From Ilex aquifolium (lineage: Eukaryota; Streptophyta; Magnoliopsida; Aquifoliales; Aquifoliaceae), in assembly GCA_951799425.1 (NCBI GenBank), contig OX637393.1, forward strand, positions 6,777,744 through 6,841,743: a DNA stretch of 64,000 nt, written 5' to 3'. The translations under genes and the position numbers were made by a program. The notes under the pieces are model-generated. The model made no database searches and was not told where the DNA came from. It saw only the letters and a program-made list of their open reading frames with translations. Positions 11,339 through 23,717 of this stretch are shown here, piece after piece (the first letter of the stretch is position 1; each line of letters begins with the position of its first letter).

Positions 11339-12805
11339 GATTTTGGGAGTCCATTGAATTATTTTTCTCAAACCCATCTTATCAAACCCGACCCACTTAC
11401 CAAACAGCCGCTTAAATTATTGAAATTCCCTACTTTTTCTGCTTTTGGTTATGCAGAACTTCTTTTGCTGGAAAGCTTGAATCTGTACTAAATCTTATGA
11501 AGTCGGTTTGAAAGTTTCAATATTCCATTTTTTTTTTTTTTTTATTTGTTTGTTGTTGTGAGGGGTATTTGTGGCAATTAATTCAAACTAGTATTGAGAA
11601 TCCCACATACCCTGGAAGGCTGAAAACTTGTACTATTTGCCCTATAAACTTAGGAAAATTCTACATAACCCATAAGTTACTAAATTTAAAGATATGTTGG
11701 ACAAGACTATTTGGGGAAATGTTTGATTATATATTCAATTATGGATAATCTGTATCTGAAGGTACGGTGCAATGTGAATGATTTTGAAAGGGATATCGGT
11801 GGTTGTTGGATGAGTCTATTTGAGACTATTGAATAAGCTTATTAAAGTCTACCCTATTTTATATTATAGATTGTGAAATAAGGTTATGTCATTAATATAC
11901 TATCACAATAAATAAATAATTATAAAAAATGGGAAACTTTAAGAAAAAAATAAAGAAACGGCTGAAGGCTTCCCCCCCCCCCCCCCCCCCCCCTCCAAAA
12001 AAAAAAACAGCCTAAGAGCCTAAATTCCCACTCCAAAGTCACAACATAAACACCACCTCAAATTTTTACCACAAACTAAAACAAATAAAATCAAACATTC
12101 TTTAATTTTTTTTTTTCAATCTCAATCTTTTCAACAAAGAATGAAAATAGATGGGCAAATTACACTTTGACCCCTCAATTATGACCTTTTTTCACTTTGC
12201 CCCCTCAATTATTACCCACGAGTTATGTGCACTCATGAAGTACAAAACTTTGATAATACAAACAATTTAAACATAAATTATTTGGACTAAAAATTATATT
12301 AAGACAAAAAAGAAACCGATTTTATAAATTTTCAGTTATAATTTTTTTATGTGAGTGAAAGAAATACAACTATAAACATACACAAAAGAGTTAGAGAAAC
12401 TTAAATAAAAGCTCACAAAGAGAAAGTAATTTTAGACCTAACAAAATTAGATATTTTTTGGGGTTTCTAAAATTTGGGGCCCTATGGATGTACCTGAGCT
12501 GCATAGGACTTGGGCCAGCCTGCGTTAATAAGTGACACATCCACTTAAATTTCTCTCTCTCTCTCTTCTCGTTTCACTTAGATTCTATCCGGACCCACAC
12601 GCGAACGTTTACGTACCTTTCGACCAACGGAAACGATGGCCAGTTCTACTATCCCCGCACCCCCAACCCACTTTTCACATTCGCAAACTACTCCCATTAT
12701 GCACCCGAAATTACCTTCTAACCCTCAATCTTAAAACCGAAGAAAAAACCTGTACGAATCCCAAAGCCCCCCCCACTCCTTCCTTATAACCAACCACCTT
12801 CTCAA

Positions 12806-12810
<5 letters not shown>

Positions 12811-12838
<28 letters not shown>
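12811..12838 (+). repeat. (AG)14 microsatellite abutting a start codon
   Basis: An AG run ends immediately before the ATG at 12,839. The block D copy has a shorter run in the same place (54,837-54,854). GA-rich 5' UTRs are common in plant genes and are bound by BBR/BPC factors; function here is inference. Confidence 0.85.
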
Positions 12839-12845
<7 letters not shown>

Positions 12846-13054
12846 AGAAGGCAAGTTTGATGCTCCTGGTCAAGAGGCTAGGAAAGAAGAGTTCATGGAG
12901 GTTGAAAAGCTTTGGGCTAAGGTGGAAGAGGAAGTCCAGCTTGGGTGTTTGGTTCGTTGACGATTTTCTGTTTAAGATTGTCTCTGTTCTTGAAGCCATC
13001 GTTTTGGTGTCCGCTCTCTGTTTCTTCTTCCTCTGTTTTGGGTGTCATATCTGA
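12839..13054 (+). CDS. Small basic membrane protein, 71 residues, copy C
   Basis: A complete 71-residue ORF. The N-terminal half is strongly basic (MEKKAS, KRLGKKSSWRLK, WKRKSS); from about residue 45 it becomes a hydrophobic, Cys-rich segment with FFFLCFGCHI at the C-terminus. This suggests a one-pass membrane anchor with a basic, probably cytoplasmic, head. It resembles short uncharacterised plant proteins that I cannot tie to a named family. The block D copy (54,855-55,070) differs at five bases, four synonymous and one Leu9 to Phe, in contrast to the decayed sequence around it. A GA-rich leader and a TTATAA-like site near 12,784 precede it. The LINE remnant starts about 560 bp downstream. 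Confidence 0.7.
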
Positions 13055-13612
13055 AATATGGTATTTTAGTTTTATGGCTTGGATTAACACTTTGTGACTC
13101 GTATTGTAGAGAGAGAGAATGAAAGTTGGATAGAGAAAGTGCAGAGGATGTATTTGCAAATGGAGGAAAGCCCATTATTCAATATTCATGTAGCTGTAAA
13201 ATTCTCTTTTCTTTTATTTTTGTTTTCTATTTTCTCTCTCCTAACTCTTTGTTTCTTTCTAGAGGGCAATACTTATATTCCAATGCTTGGGAGTTTGGGT
13301 TTTTTCTTTGGACAGGGGATGAAGTGTATCTGTAGTCTGTAATCAGATGTAATACTTGTTGTAATGTAGTATTCTCTCTCTCTCTCTCTTAATCATATGG
13401 TCACAAATATTCATTGCCTACCACCCCCATGGTCTCTGTCACTCCGCCACCACCTGCGGATAATTGAAGTATTATTTTAGTAGTAATGTAGTATGTGTTT
13501 TGTATTTTTGCATTGTTGTTTTTTCTTATCCAGTTTGTGCACTTCTCATAAATTTTTATCACACAAATAATAGTGAAAATAATATTATTTTTAATTTATT
13601 GACCTAATTTAT

Positions 13613-15560
13613 TTGCCCAATCATTCATTATATGGTGAATCAAAAGTGGTCTCCAATTTTAATTTGGATTTGTTATCAAACCATTCGTACATTTTGATTG
13701 CTTATGAATTGAATTGTTATATGAAGTTGAAGAGAAATGGAAGGAAACGTTTCATGTCTTTGAAAATGGATATGAGTAAGGCTTATGATCGGGTAGAATG
13801 GTGTTTTCTTGAGGCAATAATGGTTAGACTTAGGTTTGACAATCGTTGGATACAATTGATCATGAAATGTGTAACTTTTGTTTCTTATTCAATTATAATG
13901 AATGGAGATCAAATGAGTTATTTTTATCCACATGGAGAGTTATGGCAAGGTGATCCATTGTCTTCCTATTTATTCTCTATTAAAGAAAAAAAGAGGACAG
14001 AGGAGGCATCCAAGGTTTATCGGCTGGGCGGAGAGGCCCTAATTTTACTCATCTACTCTTTGCCGATGATAGCTTGTTCTTTGCTAAAGCAAATAAGATA
14101 AATGCACAAAATATCAAGAATTATTTATCTCTTTCTGAAAAGGCATCGGGTTTGACTATCAAGATGTCGAATTTAGAGGTAGTTTTTTCAGATAATGTTT
14201 CTCTTGTTGAGAGAAATTCTGTTTTGGAGTTGCTGCCTTTTAAAGTTGTTGTAAGCTATGAGAAATACTTAGGTTTACCTTTAGTGTTGGGGAAAACAAA
14301 GAAGCAGATGTTTGGTAATATTAAGCAACGGGTTTGGGTTGATGACAAAGTAAGCTTCTATCTCGTGTAGGTAAGGAAGCAACGGGTTTGGGTTGCCGAA
14401 AAAAATAGTATGATGTCTAATTTTTTGTGGGGTCAAACGGATGAAGGTAAGAAAATCCATTGGATTTCTTGGAAGAAGTTGTGTTTATCAAAGTCTAAAG
14501 GTGGGATGGGCTTTAGAGATATTAAGGTTTTTAATATTTCTTTATTATTCCAAGTTCTTAAGGCTAAATATTTTCCTACTCCTTTGATGGAGTCTTTTTT
14601 TTTTTGGTCATTTCTTTGATGGAGTCTAAACTTGACTCTAATCGTTCATATTCTTGGAGTAGTATATTAACCTTGAGACATGTTGTGGAGGCATGATTGC
14701 GGTGGAGAATTGGCAATGGTCAAAATGTAAAAGTAATGCGTGCATGATAGGTGGATTCCAAGGCCATATACTTCCAAAGTTATTAGTCAAATGTTCAAGA
14801 TTGGTTGGTTAATATTTCAGAACATTTACAGGATGAACAAGCTGCATTGGTAGTAGTCATTGCTTGGACAATTTGGTTTAATAGGAATAAAGCAGGGGTG
14901 GAGGAGTGTTATAGAGCTCCATTCGAAGCTGTTGAATTCTCTAAGGATTATCTTCTACAATTCCAACGTATACAAGCTCAAGGTCTTGCAGATGTTCTCC
15001 AAGCCGATCGGATACAAACTGTTAAATGGATTACTCCACCAATGGGTACTTGCAAAATAAATTTTGATGGTGCAGTCTTTAGTTCTTGTAGATGCTCAGG
15101 AGTAGGAGTGGTGCTGTGGAATCATGAAAGACATTTTTTAGCAGGCTTTAGTCATAAACTGGCTAGACAACTAAGTGCAAACATTGTTGAAGCTTTGCCT
15201 GCTTTTACTGCAGTTCGTTTAGGCCAGAAACTTGGCTGTAAGTGGATTGTTTTAGAAAGAGATTCCAAAGTTGTTATTAAAGCTATTCAGAAGAATTAGT
15301 TGGAGTTGTCGAAGATAGGAAACTTTGTGGAGCAGATTCAGGTTTATGGATCCACTTTTTAGTCCTTTTCAGTATCTTAGATTTGTAGAGAAGGAATGAA
15401 ATCGCTAATTATCTTGCTAAATTTGTTGTGAATTGCAGTTTTCAAACTTTATGGATGGAATAACCAAAAAACAAAAAACTTTATGGATGGAGGAGAAAAT
15501 TCCTTCTTTTCTGTTGTCTTCCCTCCATAAAGATGTAATCCTTTCTAGTAAATGAAATAT
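13613..15560 (+). pseudogene. L1-type LINE ORF2 remnant, copy C
   Basis: Fragments of a non-LTR retrotransposon polyprotein lie in order. Reverse transcriptase motif A is DMSKAYDRVEW (about 13,770-13,800), then QGDPLSSYLF near 13,945, then FADDSLFFAK near 14,055. A thumb-like WISWKKLCLSKSKGGMGFRD follows at 14,460-14,520. A plant RVT_3-type RNase H covers about 15,030-15,297 (CKINFDGA, NIVEA, LERDS). Frames change several times. About 400 bp containing the zinc-knuckle region are missing near 14,780 compared with the block D copy. The 3' tail, 'taaatgaaatatatat', resembles plant LINE ends. It is not functional. Confidence 0.9.
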
Positions 15561-15734
15561 ATATCTGTTTTATCGGAGAAAAGTATAGTATTAGAAAAAA
15601 GTTGTTCAGAATTGAATTATTTTGATGGGTCAACTTGGGGTTAGGAAAGGTAGGAGCAGTCGGTCCTTATCTCATTTCTTTCTAAATTCAAGAATGTAGG
15701 GCCTGTGTCAATCAAATTATTCAATAAGATATGG

Positions 15735-16105
15735 TTTGATGTTTGAGGCCCCGCTTCACTAACTGAAGTCAGTTCCACGTGAACTCCATTAGCTAGGCGA
15801 GGGTCCTTCCCCCTCCTAGTAGTCAGTCTGTTCTCTCGGGGGAAAAGTCTTACTCTCGTTTAGTTCGAACATAGCCCGCAAGAGTCAATGGGTTGTAGGG
15901 GTGACTTCTAGATAGAATTACGACAATGAGAGCTTATAGACAAAAAATGAGTATTCCGACAGCTTTTTCCACTTATGATTAGTGTTCACAAGAGCAAGAC
16001 GGTTCCATGTCTCACAATGTTTAAGCAACATTTTTGTCGGAAGGATTTTTTAGGAGGCCCAGACAAAAATCGAACATCCCTGAAGGATGGAACAAGATGA
16101 TGAAG
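15735..16105. other. Possible mitochondrial DNA insertion (NUMT)
   Basis: Base composition shifts abruptly to a balanced, non-repetitive style ('gaggccccgcttcactaact', 'ctcgggggaaaagtcttact', 'gcccgcaagagtcaatgg') between AT-rich flanks. This resembles intergenic plant mitochondrial DNA. I recognise no mitochondrial gene, so it is an inference from composition and style. Confidence 0.35.
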
Positions 16106-17600
16106 AAGGCAGCATTTGATAATGTTTGAAATACACTAAACAAACATTCATTCTTTATTGTTTTTTGATAAAATTGTTTTTACTTAAAAAATAATTTGAA
16201 ATAATTATGAAATGGAACATTAGGTATAGAGACAAGTTTTCAAGCTCTAGGGTCTCGATTCTCTAAATGGTTGGCTGAGTAGTTAATTTAACATGTTGAT
16301 CTACTTTGTTAACCTAATAAGTCATTGTTATTAAATTAAATAAAAGATTTCGATGTTATTGGAATTCAATACCAATTCAATAGTTATGATTAATTAGTTC
16401 AACAAATCAAGTTAACATTTTTAATTTCAAATAACATTTTCTTTTTGCTTTTGATTTTCTACTATGATGATGTCATGAAAGTCATTTCTTTCTTTAATCG
16501 TGAGCAAATTTTGCAGAGCTAAACTACTTTCTACAATCTTTAATGTTGGTGATTAATATCATTGGTACAGTCATCTGATTAATATAATTGGTGTCAATTT
16601 TTAACATAGTACGTTAACATACAAATTTGACGGAATACAAATTCAAATGACATAACAGATTACCAAAAATAAGAAATTGAGTTATATTAAAATTACACAC
16701 GAATAACTTAATTTTAATCAATCAATTCCATTTTATCTAGTATTGTGATTAAAAAACTCTAATTAGATTAACAAAAATATATAATTGAGTTACATTAAAG
16801 TTAAACATGAATAACTTAACTTTATTTCATGAAATTTGTTTAATTAGTTTTATGATTAAAAAAACTCTAGTTTTTTGAGATATTATAAAATGATTTTTGA
16901 ATTAATTTGATATAGATATGGATGACAAGTAGTAAACTCAGACTGTCTTGAATTCGAATCTTGACAATTCTTTAGAGTCAGGTCATGAAAAATTTATTCC
17001 TCATTACTTCTCTATTTTTCACGTGAATTATCTGTATTTAATCGAACTGGAGAAAAAATCTGGTAACGCTTAACGATCACATTCTATTGCCGTAATCATG
17101 AGAGGTTATGGAACCTTTTATATATGTAGGGGCAAAATTTATTGACAGTTGTATGACAAGAGCATGGGATGTTTTTGTCTTTTTGCCCATGAAAATTTAA
17201 GTTATGCATTATCAAAAGTTTTCTACCTAATGAGCCGTTAAAGCTTTAGGGCCATTGAGTTCCGTTAAAAAGAAAATTCTTTTAATTTTATTTAAACATA
17301 AATCACCACAATATATAATTAGGAGACCACTTGTAAAGAGCCTTTATAATTAATGGTGGGTAATATATCTTCAAGTAACACTAAAAATTTATATAATAAA
17401 ATATAAGACAATTCAAATCTCAAAAGATAAATAAAATGATTTTTACTTTTCACAGTTGAAATCGTTTTAAATTTTACTTTAAAATTAATCCGACGATTAA
17501 TATTAACTCCTCAAATTTAATAGTGAAAATAAATTTCCTGAGGGTGTATTTGGGGTTATTTTTCAAAAGTGAGTCTAGAACTTTTCGGTTCTCATAAGCA
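16106..17600. other. AT-rich stretch without a gene
   Basis: No ORF with recognisable similarity, no clear terminal repeats and no RNA gene were seen. A diverged internal repeat containing 'attgagttacattaaagtta' occurs near 16,675 and 16,780. Confidence 0.6.
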
Positions 17601-17626
17601 CTTTTAAAAAAAAAAAAATAATGTTT

Positions 17627-18830
17627 GGAAGTACCCCATCACCACCACTACCACCATCACTCCATCACCATCGTCATCGTCGTCACCACACCACCACCGT
17701 CACCGTCGCCACCACACCACCACATCTACCACAACCACCATTGTCATCACCACAACCACAACCGTCGTCATCCCACCACCACCCCCACTACTACCATCAC
17801 CTCTACCGCACCACCACCTCTGCCCCAACCACCCCTCCCCCACCATCACCACTACTACCGCCACCCCCACCACACAAACATCTCTATCAAAACCACCCCC
17901 ACCATCACCACCGGTGCTACCACTCTACACCCGACCAACCAGCACCCCCACCACCCAACCACCTCCACCACTACTATCACTGCCGCCGCCATCCCACCAC
18001 CACCTCTAACACAATCACTACCGCTACTGTCTCATTACCACCAACACTGCCCTACCACCAACACGCCCTACCACCCTCACCACCCCACCACCATCACCAC
18101 CACCTATGTCGCCACCACCGTCGTCACCCACCACTGATTGTTACCACCGTTGCCCACCGCCACCATCATCATCTCATTCTTATATTTATTACTACTATCA
18201 CCATTATCCCAGCACCACAGTTGCCCACCGCCACTGCCCACCATCACCTCCATTGCCTACCGTCACCGCCACCCACTACCACAACCCACCACCCGTCGTT
18301 ACCCACCATCGCCGTCACTCAATGTCACCCACTCCCACCACACCTATCACCACCACCGCCATTCACTACCACCCACCATCACTGTCACCCACAAGCATCC
18401 GTTGTCACCCACCACCACCACCATAACCCACCACCACCATTGTTGTCGCCCCACCACCCACCACTATCATCATCTCATTCTTATATTTATTACCACTATT
18501 ATCATCTTCTCAGCACCATCGTCGCCCATCACCATCACCTTCGTTGCCCATAACCACAACTCATCATCACCCGTCGTCGTCCACCATCGCCACCACTACC
18601 ACACCTATCACAACCACCGTCATTCGCTAAACCCACCACTATCGTCACCCACAAGCATCCGTTGTTACCCACCACCACTCACACCCACCACCACCATAAC
18701 CCGCCACCATCACTGTTGCCCACCACCACCCACACCCATCACCACCACCACGGTTACCAATGGTTGTCATTACCACAATCGTCACATAAAACCCACCACC
18801 ATCATCACCATTGTCATTCATGGCTGTCAC
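17627..18830. repeat. CCA/CAC-rich low-complexity tract with 260-300 bp higher-order units
   Basis: About 1.2 kb of almost purely pyrimidine-plus-A triplets (CAC, CCA, ACC, ATC) is open in several frames at once and would encode His/Pro/Thr-rich peptides. Codon-level conservation is absent, so I do not call a gene. A larger unit is visible: 'catctcattcttatattta' recurs near 18,170 and 18,470, and 'cacccacaagcatccgttgt' near 18,387 and 18,647. Confidence 0.85.
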
Positions 18831-18874
18831 CATGCATCATGGTCACCTTCCAAGGCAACATTCTTAAAATAGTA
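18829..18874 (+). pseudogene. PIG-L exon relic at the edge of the CCA tract
   Basis: A relic reading HASWSPSKATFLK, followed by TAG, matches HASWAPCKATFLN of the PIG-L-like exon at 32,660-32,701. DNA similarity continues into the region of the splice donor. Only this piece is left. It abuts the CCA-rich tract, which appears to have replaced the rest. Confidence 0.6.
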
Positions 18875-19144
18875 CTGCTAATCTGCGTGTAGTGGACGCG
18901 ACACAAATTAACAGAATAGTCGAATTAATGCTATGTACTAACTATAACTATATTCACAGTACTAACTATATTCACAGTTTTGTATTGACGCATAAAATGA
19001 CATCTCCTACATTACATAAGCATTCAAAAGCAAGGGAAGAAAACAATTCCATTCTTCTAAATGGTCGACTGTCGTCAAGCTTTCACTGGTGGCGAATGGA
19101 CTGAACTTGGGTTGTACTTTGATCATCTCAGGTCTTGAGTCATC

Positions 19145-19232
19145 ATTGGACCATAAATTCAGCCCGTTTTTTACAAACAAAAATTAACTATCAATTAATG
19201 GAAGTCCAATATAGGAAAAAATTCCAACATTC
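19145..19232 (-). repeat. Truncated 3' LTR of the copia element
   Basis: On the minus strand it begins TGTTGGAATTTTTTCC and matches the 5' LTR until 'ggaccataaattcag', where homology stops. The remaining 350 bp or so of the LTR are absent. The flank 18,875-19,144 holds no recognisable feature. Confidence 0.85.
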
Positions 19233-19246
19233 TCCCACTTGGACAA
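19233..19246 (-). other. Polypurine tract
   Basis: On the minus strand, AAGTGGGAGAA directly precedes the 3' LTR start TGTTGGAA. This is the usual plus-strand priming site of copia elements. Confidence 0.85.
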
Positions 19247-19926
19247 CATTAATTGTAGTCATTTAAAAAATAAAATAATTTGTTTGAAAAATGACTCTCG
19301 GACTAATAAAAAAAAAACTCAATGTGGCCACAGTAAAAAATAATATGGTCCTGAGACAACATCTCAAACACAACCCGGTCCAATAAAACTACTATTTTCG
19401 AACCATGGTGGTCTTTACATTCTTTATTGACATAGGACCAATCCATGATTACAAAAAATAATAATTCTATTGACATGGATCAAGATGTGGTAGTGTAGCA
19501 AGAAAATAACATCTCAATATGTGATCTGATAAACATGTTATTTTCATTGTCAGTCCTCCAAATGATTTCTCTTTAACAACATGCTTCAACAATAAGCTAG
19601 AGAAATCTATTAGCTTCAACAATAAGCTAGTATATCTCCAAACTTAAAATGTCAAGATTTTCTCAAATGGTGTAATCACAAACATACTCAATTGACAAAA
19701 CAGTCATACTTAAGACATATATCAAGCCTTAAGATTTTGTATAAAATGACATGTCATAAATGTGCACACATATAACATAGAAAGAACATCATGCTAACAA
19801 TAAGGATAATCACACAAATATTTATTATTCATCAAATAGATGTATCTCAACCATAATGAGTATCAAATATCACATATAAAATTAAATCAATATTAAAGTT
19901 CTTAACACATAAATAAACTCTCACTA

Positions 19927-22600
19927 ACCAAGTATATCAAAAGACCCCAAAATACCCATGTTTTCAACATGTTTCTTAAAAGTTACAGCTCTCAGTCCCT
20001 TGGTTAAAGGATCAGCAAGCATTGATTATGTATCAATATGTTCAATCATTATGTCACATTTCTTCACAAGATCCCTAACAGAAATATATTTAATTTTCAT
20101 ATGTTTAGATCCACTAGAATGTTTGTTGTTTTTTGAGAAGAACACAGTTGCACTATTATCACAATAAATTATTAGTGGTCTAGAGATAGAATCAACAATC
20201 ATGAGTCCTGAAATAAAATTCATGAGTCATATAGCTTGTGTTGCAACTTTATAACAAGCTACAAATTCAGCTTGCATAGTAGAAGAAGCTGTGAGAGTTT
20301 GTTTACCACTCTTCCATGCTATTGCTCCTCCAGCCAACATATAAATATATCCTAAAGTGGATTTTAAATCATCCAGACAACCAGCAAAGTCTGAATCTGA
20401 TTAACTTATCACTTCAAGACTATCAACTCTCCTATAAACAAGCATGTAATTTTTTTTTCCTTTGTAAGTATCTCATAACTTTCTTAGCTGTCACTCAATG
20501 AACTAATCTTGGTTTAGAAAGATATCTGCCAAGAACACTAACTGCAAAAGCAATGTCAGGCCTGATACAAACCTGTGCATACATTAAACTATCAACATCA
20601 CTCGCATAAGATATATTCTTCATAGACTCCTCTTCAAGATCATTATTGGGGCATTGGCTTAGACTGAATTTATCACCTTTCACAACAGGTACATCCTCAA
20701 ACTTACAATTATGCATATTAAATTTTTCAAGTACACGATTTATATATGCCCTTTGAGAAAGTTCCAACAACCCACGACTCATATCTTAATGAATCTGAAT
20801 GCCTAACACAAAAGATGTTTCCCCAAAATCTTTTATGTCAAATGTTTTGCACAACAGTTGCTTAATCTCATGAAGTAAGCCCAAATCATTTCTTGGAAGC
20901 AAAATATCATCAACATAAAGAACGAATAAATAAATAAATTTGCTCCCACTGACCTTAAGATATATGCATTTTATCTTTCATGGCATCTACCCACATATTA
21001 GACTCAAGACAAGTAACAGTATCATGGTATGTTACAGGATCAACAATATCACCAATATCATAATCACTTTCTTCCAGGTATACATAATATTCATCAGAAA
21101 TAACAGGTCTCCTTGGTCTTATAGACCTTCTCAAGAAAATTTCAGTAGTAAGCTCTAAAGGTTGAGAAGTCTCAATAAGAACAGAAGAGTCAATTGCAAG
21201 AACAGGAGGATCAACAACTGGAGTAGGAAAATTAACAACATGAACAGGTATAATATTCTGTTGCACAATAGGTAAAGGAATAAAAACAAATTTATCTTGC
21301 CCATGCTCACTAATAGGCTGCGAGCTACCAACATCAGCAACATCAAGCTCTAGAAATTTTGTTGTTAAGGACTCAACATTTTTAGTACCACATGTAGGAA
21401 AATAGAACCGATATCATTTCTAATGTTCTAGGTAACCTATGAAGAAACAATGAATAGTTCTAAGATCAGTCTTTTTCTCAAACGAGTTATAGATTTTGAC
21501 CTCAATAAGACAACCCTAGACTTCGAAAATGGTTAAGGCTCAATTTCTTATTGGTCCATAATTCAAAGGGTGTTTTTAGAACATATTTGATAGGAACTCT
21601 ATTAAGAATGTATGAAGCCGTTTTAATGGTTTCTCCCCAAAAATAATCAGGTAAGTTACACCTACTCATCATGTCTTTAAGGGTGCGATTATGCCTTTCA
21701 GCCACGCCATTCTGCTTAGGACTACCAGGCATGGTATATTGGGCAACAATCCCATAATTTTGCAAGTACTTGACAAACGGTCCCAAATGCTGCACAGACT
21801 CGTCATGTTTGCCATAATACTCACCACCACGACCATACCTTACAATTTTGATGACTTTCCCTAATTGTTTCTCTACTTCAGTCTTGAAGATTTTAAACTT
21901 TTCAAGAGCATAAAATTTTTCATTAATTAAATAAATATATCCATAACGAGAGAAATCATCAATAAATGTAATAAAATATTTATTATCACACAAGGTACGT
22001 GAGTAAGGTCCACTAATGTCAGTGTGAATGATTTCTAAAAGATATAAACTACGAGTTGCACTTCTCTTCTTAGTCTTTGGCAATTTACCCCTAATACAGT
22101 CAACAAAAGTTTCAAGGTCTCCAAAATCAAGGGGATGAAAAATATCATTCTTGATTAATCTTTCCACCATTTCTCAAGAAATGTGACCCAAACGCTTATG
22201 TCACAGCTGTGAAGATCATTCTATAATTAGAGGTCTTTTGGATATAATATTAGCAATATTTGAAGAACTATATTTGTTATTGGCAACCAAGCATATACCA
22301 TATAAATCAAATGATAAAACACAATGATCAACAATTTTGAAATTTAAAAATAGTTGAGTTTTACCATTAATAAAATTAAAACAATATTCAATTTTATTGA
22401 GTAAGGAAACTGAAATTAAATCCTACCTAAATGACAGTACATAAAAAATATTTTCTAAAATAAGTTGAAAACCTGTGTCTAAATTCAACTTAACAGTTCC
22501 TATAAACTCAACATGAATTTCATTGTTGTTTCTTACTTTAAGCTTGACTTTCCCTTCACTTAGCCTCCGTTTGCTTGTGAATCCCTTCTTCTTTATTCTT
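19927..22600 (-). pseudogene. copia pol remnant: integrase, reverse transcriptase, RNase H
   Basis: Integrase (21,502-22,170) has the first catalytic Asp in HTDISGP and the Glu in NGVAERHNRT, but the second Asp site reads RYGRGGEY, so Asp is replaced by Gly. A pre-integrase region lies near 22,250-22,560, with the protease active site upstream of it gone. Reverse transcriptase starts near 21,266 (NMWVDAMKD), then breaks, and resumes at about 20,945 with LYVDDILL near 20,910. An in-frame stop follows near 20,785, just before SRGLLELSQ. RNase H shows IYCDNSA and SSGSKHMKIKY, and the end ADPLTKGL lies near 20,010. Several frames are involved. Confidence 0.92.
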
Positions 22601-22609
22601 CTTTACTAA

Positions 22610-23452
22610 CTAAGACTTGAATCGAGTGCACTCATTTTTCTTATGACATCGTTTCTTGCAAAAATAACACTTGACATCTTTTGGAATGGCAGCCGCAGGA
22701 CCTCCCACATTCTGACTAGTAACTCCCACATTCTGACCAGTACCATGCCTTTTGAATTCCCGTCCATTCTTTGGAGCATTATGATTAGGTTTTCTATTAT
22801 TTCCTTGATACCCATTTTTGAAACTAGATTTAGGCTGAGAAACAAACAAGGTAGTTTTACTCTTTTCTTTTCTAATTTTTTTTTTCCCCTCATAATCACA
22901 CTTGGAGATAAGGTCATTTATTGTCCATAACTCATTTTGGGTATTGTATGTAGTTTTGATTTGGCTAAACTCAAGAAGCAAAGAGTTAAAAGTGTGAACA
23001 ATGAAATCATCAGGAATAACAATTTTGAAGGCTTTGAATTTGGTTTGAACATGAACCATTCTAAGGATATATTCTCTAATACCACTCACATTGTCATATT
23101 TCATACTCGTTAATTCATTCATTAGGTCCTCAGGTTCAGTCTTGTTGGATACCTTGTATCTCTCTCCTATAGCTGTAAAGAACTCCTTGACATTCTTGGT
23201 TTCAGGCAAGTCACTCATAAGGTGTTCAGAAATAGGCCTTTTCATGGCAATCACACTCAGCATATTAGATTTCTCCCACTTTGCATAAAGTTCTTTTACT
23301 TTAGGGGAACTTTCACTAGTAAGTTTAGGAGGTTCATTCTCTTTCAAGACAAAGTCTATATCAGTAATTCTCCAGGCAAGCTCAATATCTTGCTTCCATC
23401 TCTTATGATTAGAATCAGTCAAGACTTCAATGTTGTCATTATCGTTATTCAC
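22610..23452 (-). CDS. gag: copia Gag-like protein, 280 residues
   Basis: An uninterrupted frame of 280 residues. Residues 15-190 look like the UBN2-type copia Gag domain, with W-rich and YILRMVHVQTKF segments. A lysine/asparagine-rich linker follows, then a zinc knuckle CYFCKKRCHKKNEC that keeps the C-x2-C-x4-H-x4-C spacing, although the usual Gly before His is Cys. In intact elements this protein packages element RNA. It ends at a stop just after the knuckle, where protease is missing. Confidence 0.88.
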   Translation of the reverse strand: MNNDNDNIEVLTDSNHKRWKQDIELAWRITDIDFVLKENEPPKLTSESSPKVKELYAKWEKSNMLSVIAMKRPISEHLMSDLPETKNVKEFFTAIGERYKVSNKTEPEDLMNELTSMKYDNVSGIREYILRMVHVQTKFKAFKIVIPDDFIVHTFNSLLLEFSQIKTTYNTQNELWTINDLISKCDYEGKKKIRKEKSKTTLFVSQPKSSFKNGYQGNNRKPNHNAPKNGREFKRHGTGQNVGVTSQNVGGPAAAIPKDVKCYFCKKRCHKKNECTRFKS

Positions 23453-23717
23453 AGCAAAAAAGACTGTTGCAACGATAATACAAATATTTAGAAAAATTGG
23501 GCAATAAATAAATAAAATATGCTTTAAACATAATAAGTCATATTTTATTAAGAAAGTCCAAATACATCACTACAAACTCTCCTTTGGGCAGAGAATGCAG
23601 TATGCTATAAGTCCTCTCTTTTATGAAACTAACCAATGAGAATGCTCAAGTTTCGAAAAATCTATCCTCTTTGGGCAGATAAACCTTTTAGATTATTGTA
23701 CCTCTAACCTAATGTTT

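Larger units (their letters stand above)
11419..14835. repeat. Segmental duplication block C (partner of block D)
   Basis: The block is colinear with 51,512-57,207. Landmarks are the 'gaaattccctactttttctg' start, the small membrane-protein gene, its 3' UTR and the LINE remnant. Block D carries extra segments at about 52,560-53,830 and 53,970-54,590. Block C lacks the zinc-knuckle region of the LINE but keeps the RNase H domain lost from D. From 11,424 to about 12,790 no gene is seen, only AT-rich sequence and a 22-C run at 11,972-11,993. Confidence 0.9.

Noticed and set aside
14805..15299. Stand-alone RNase H gene
   Set aside because: It continues the LINE polyprotein order and lacks its own start context.
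17621..18872. Long His/Pro/Thr-rich open frames (up to 310 codons) as genes
   Set aside because: They are open in several overlapping frames at once because the tract is a triplet-rich repeat lacking G and TAA/TAG/TGA; no conserved domain or start context supports translation.
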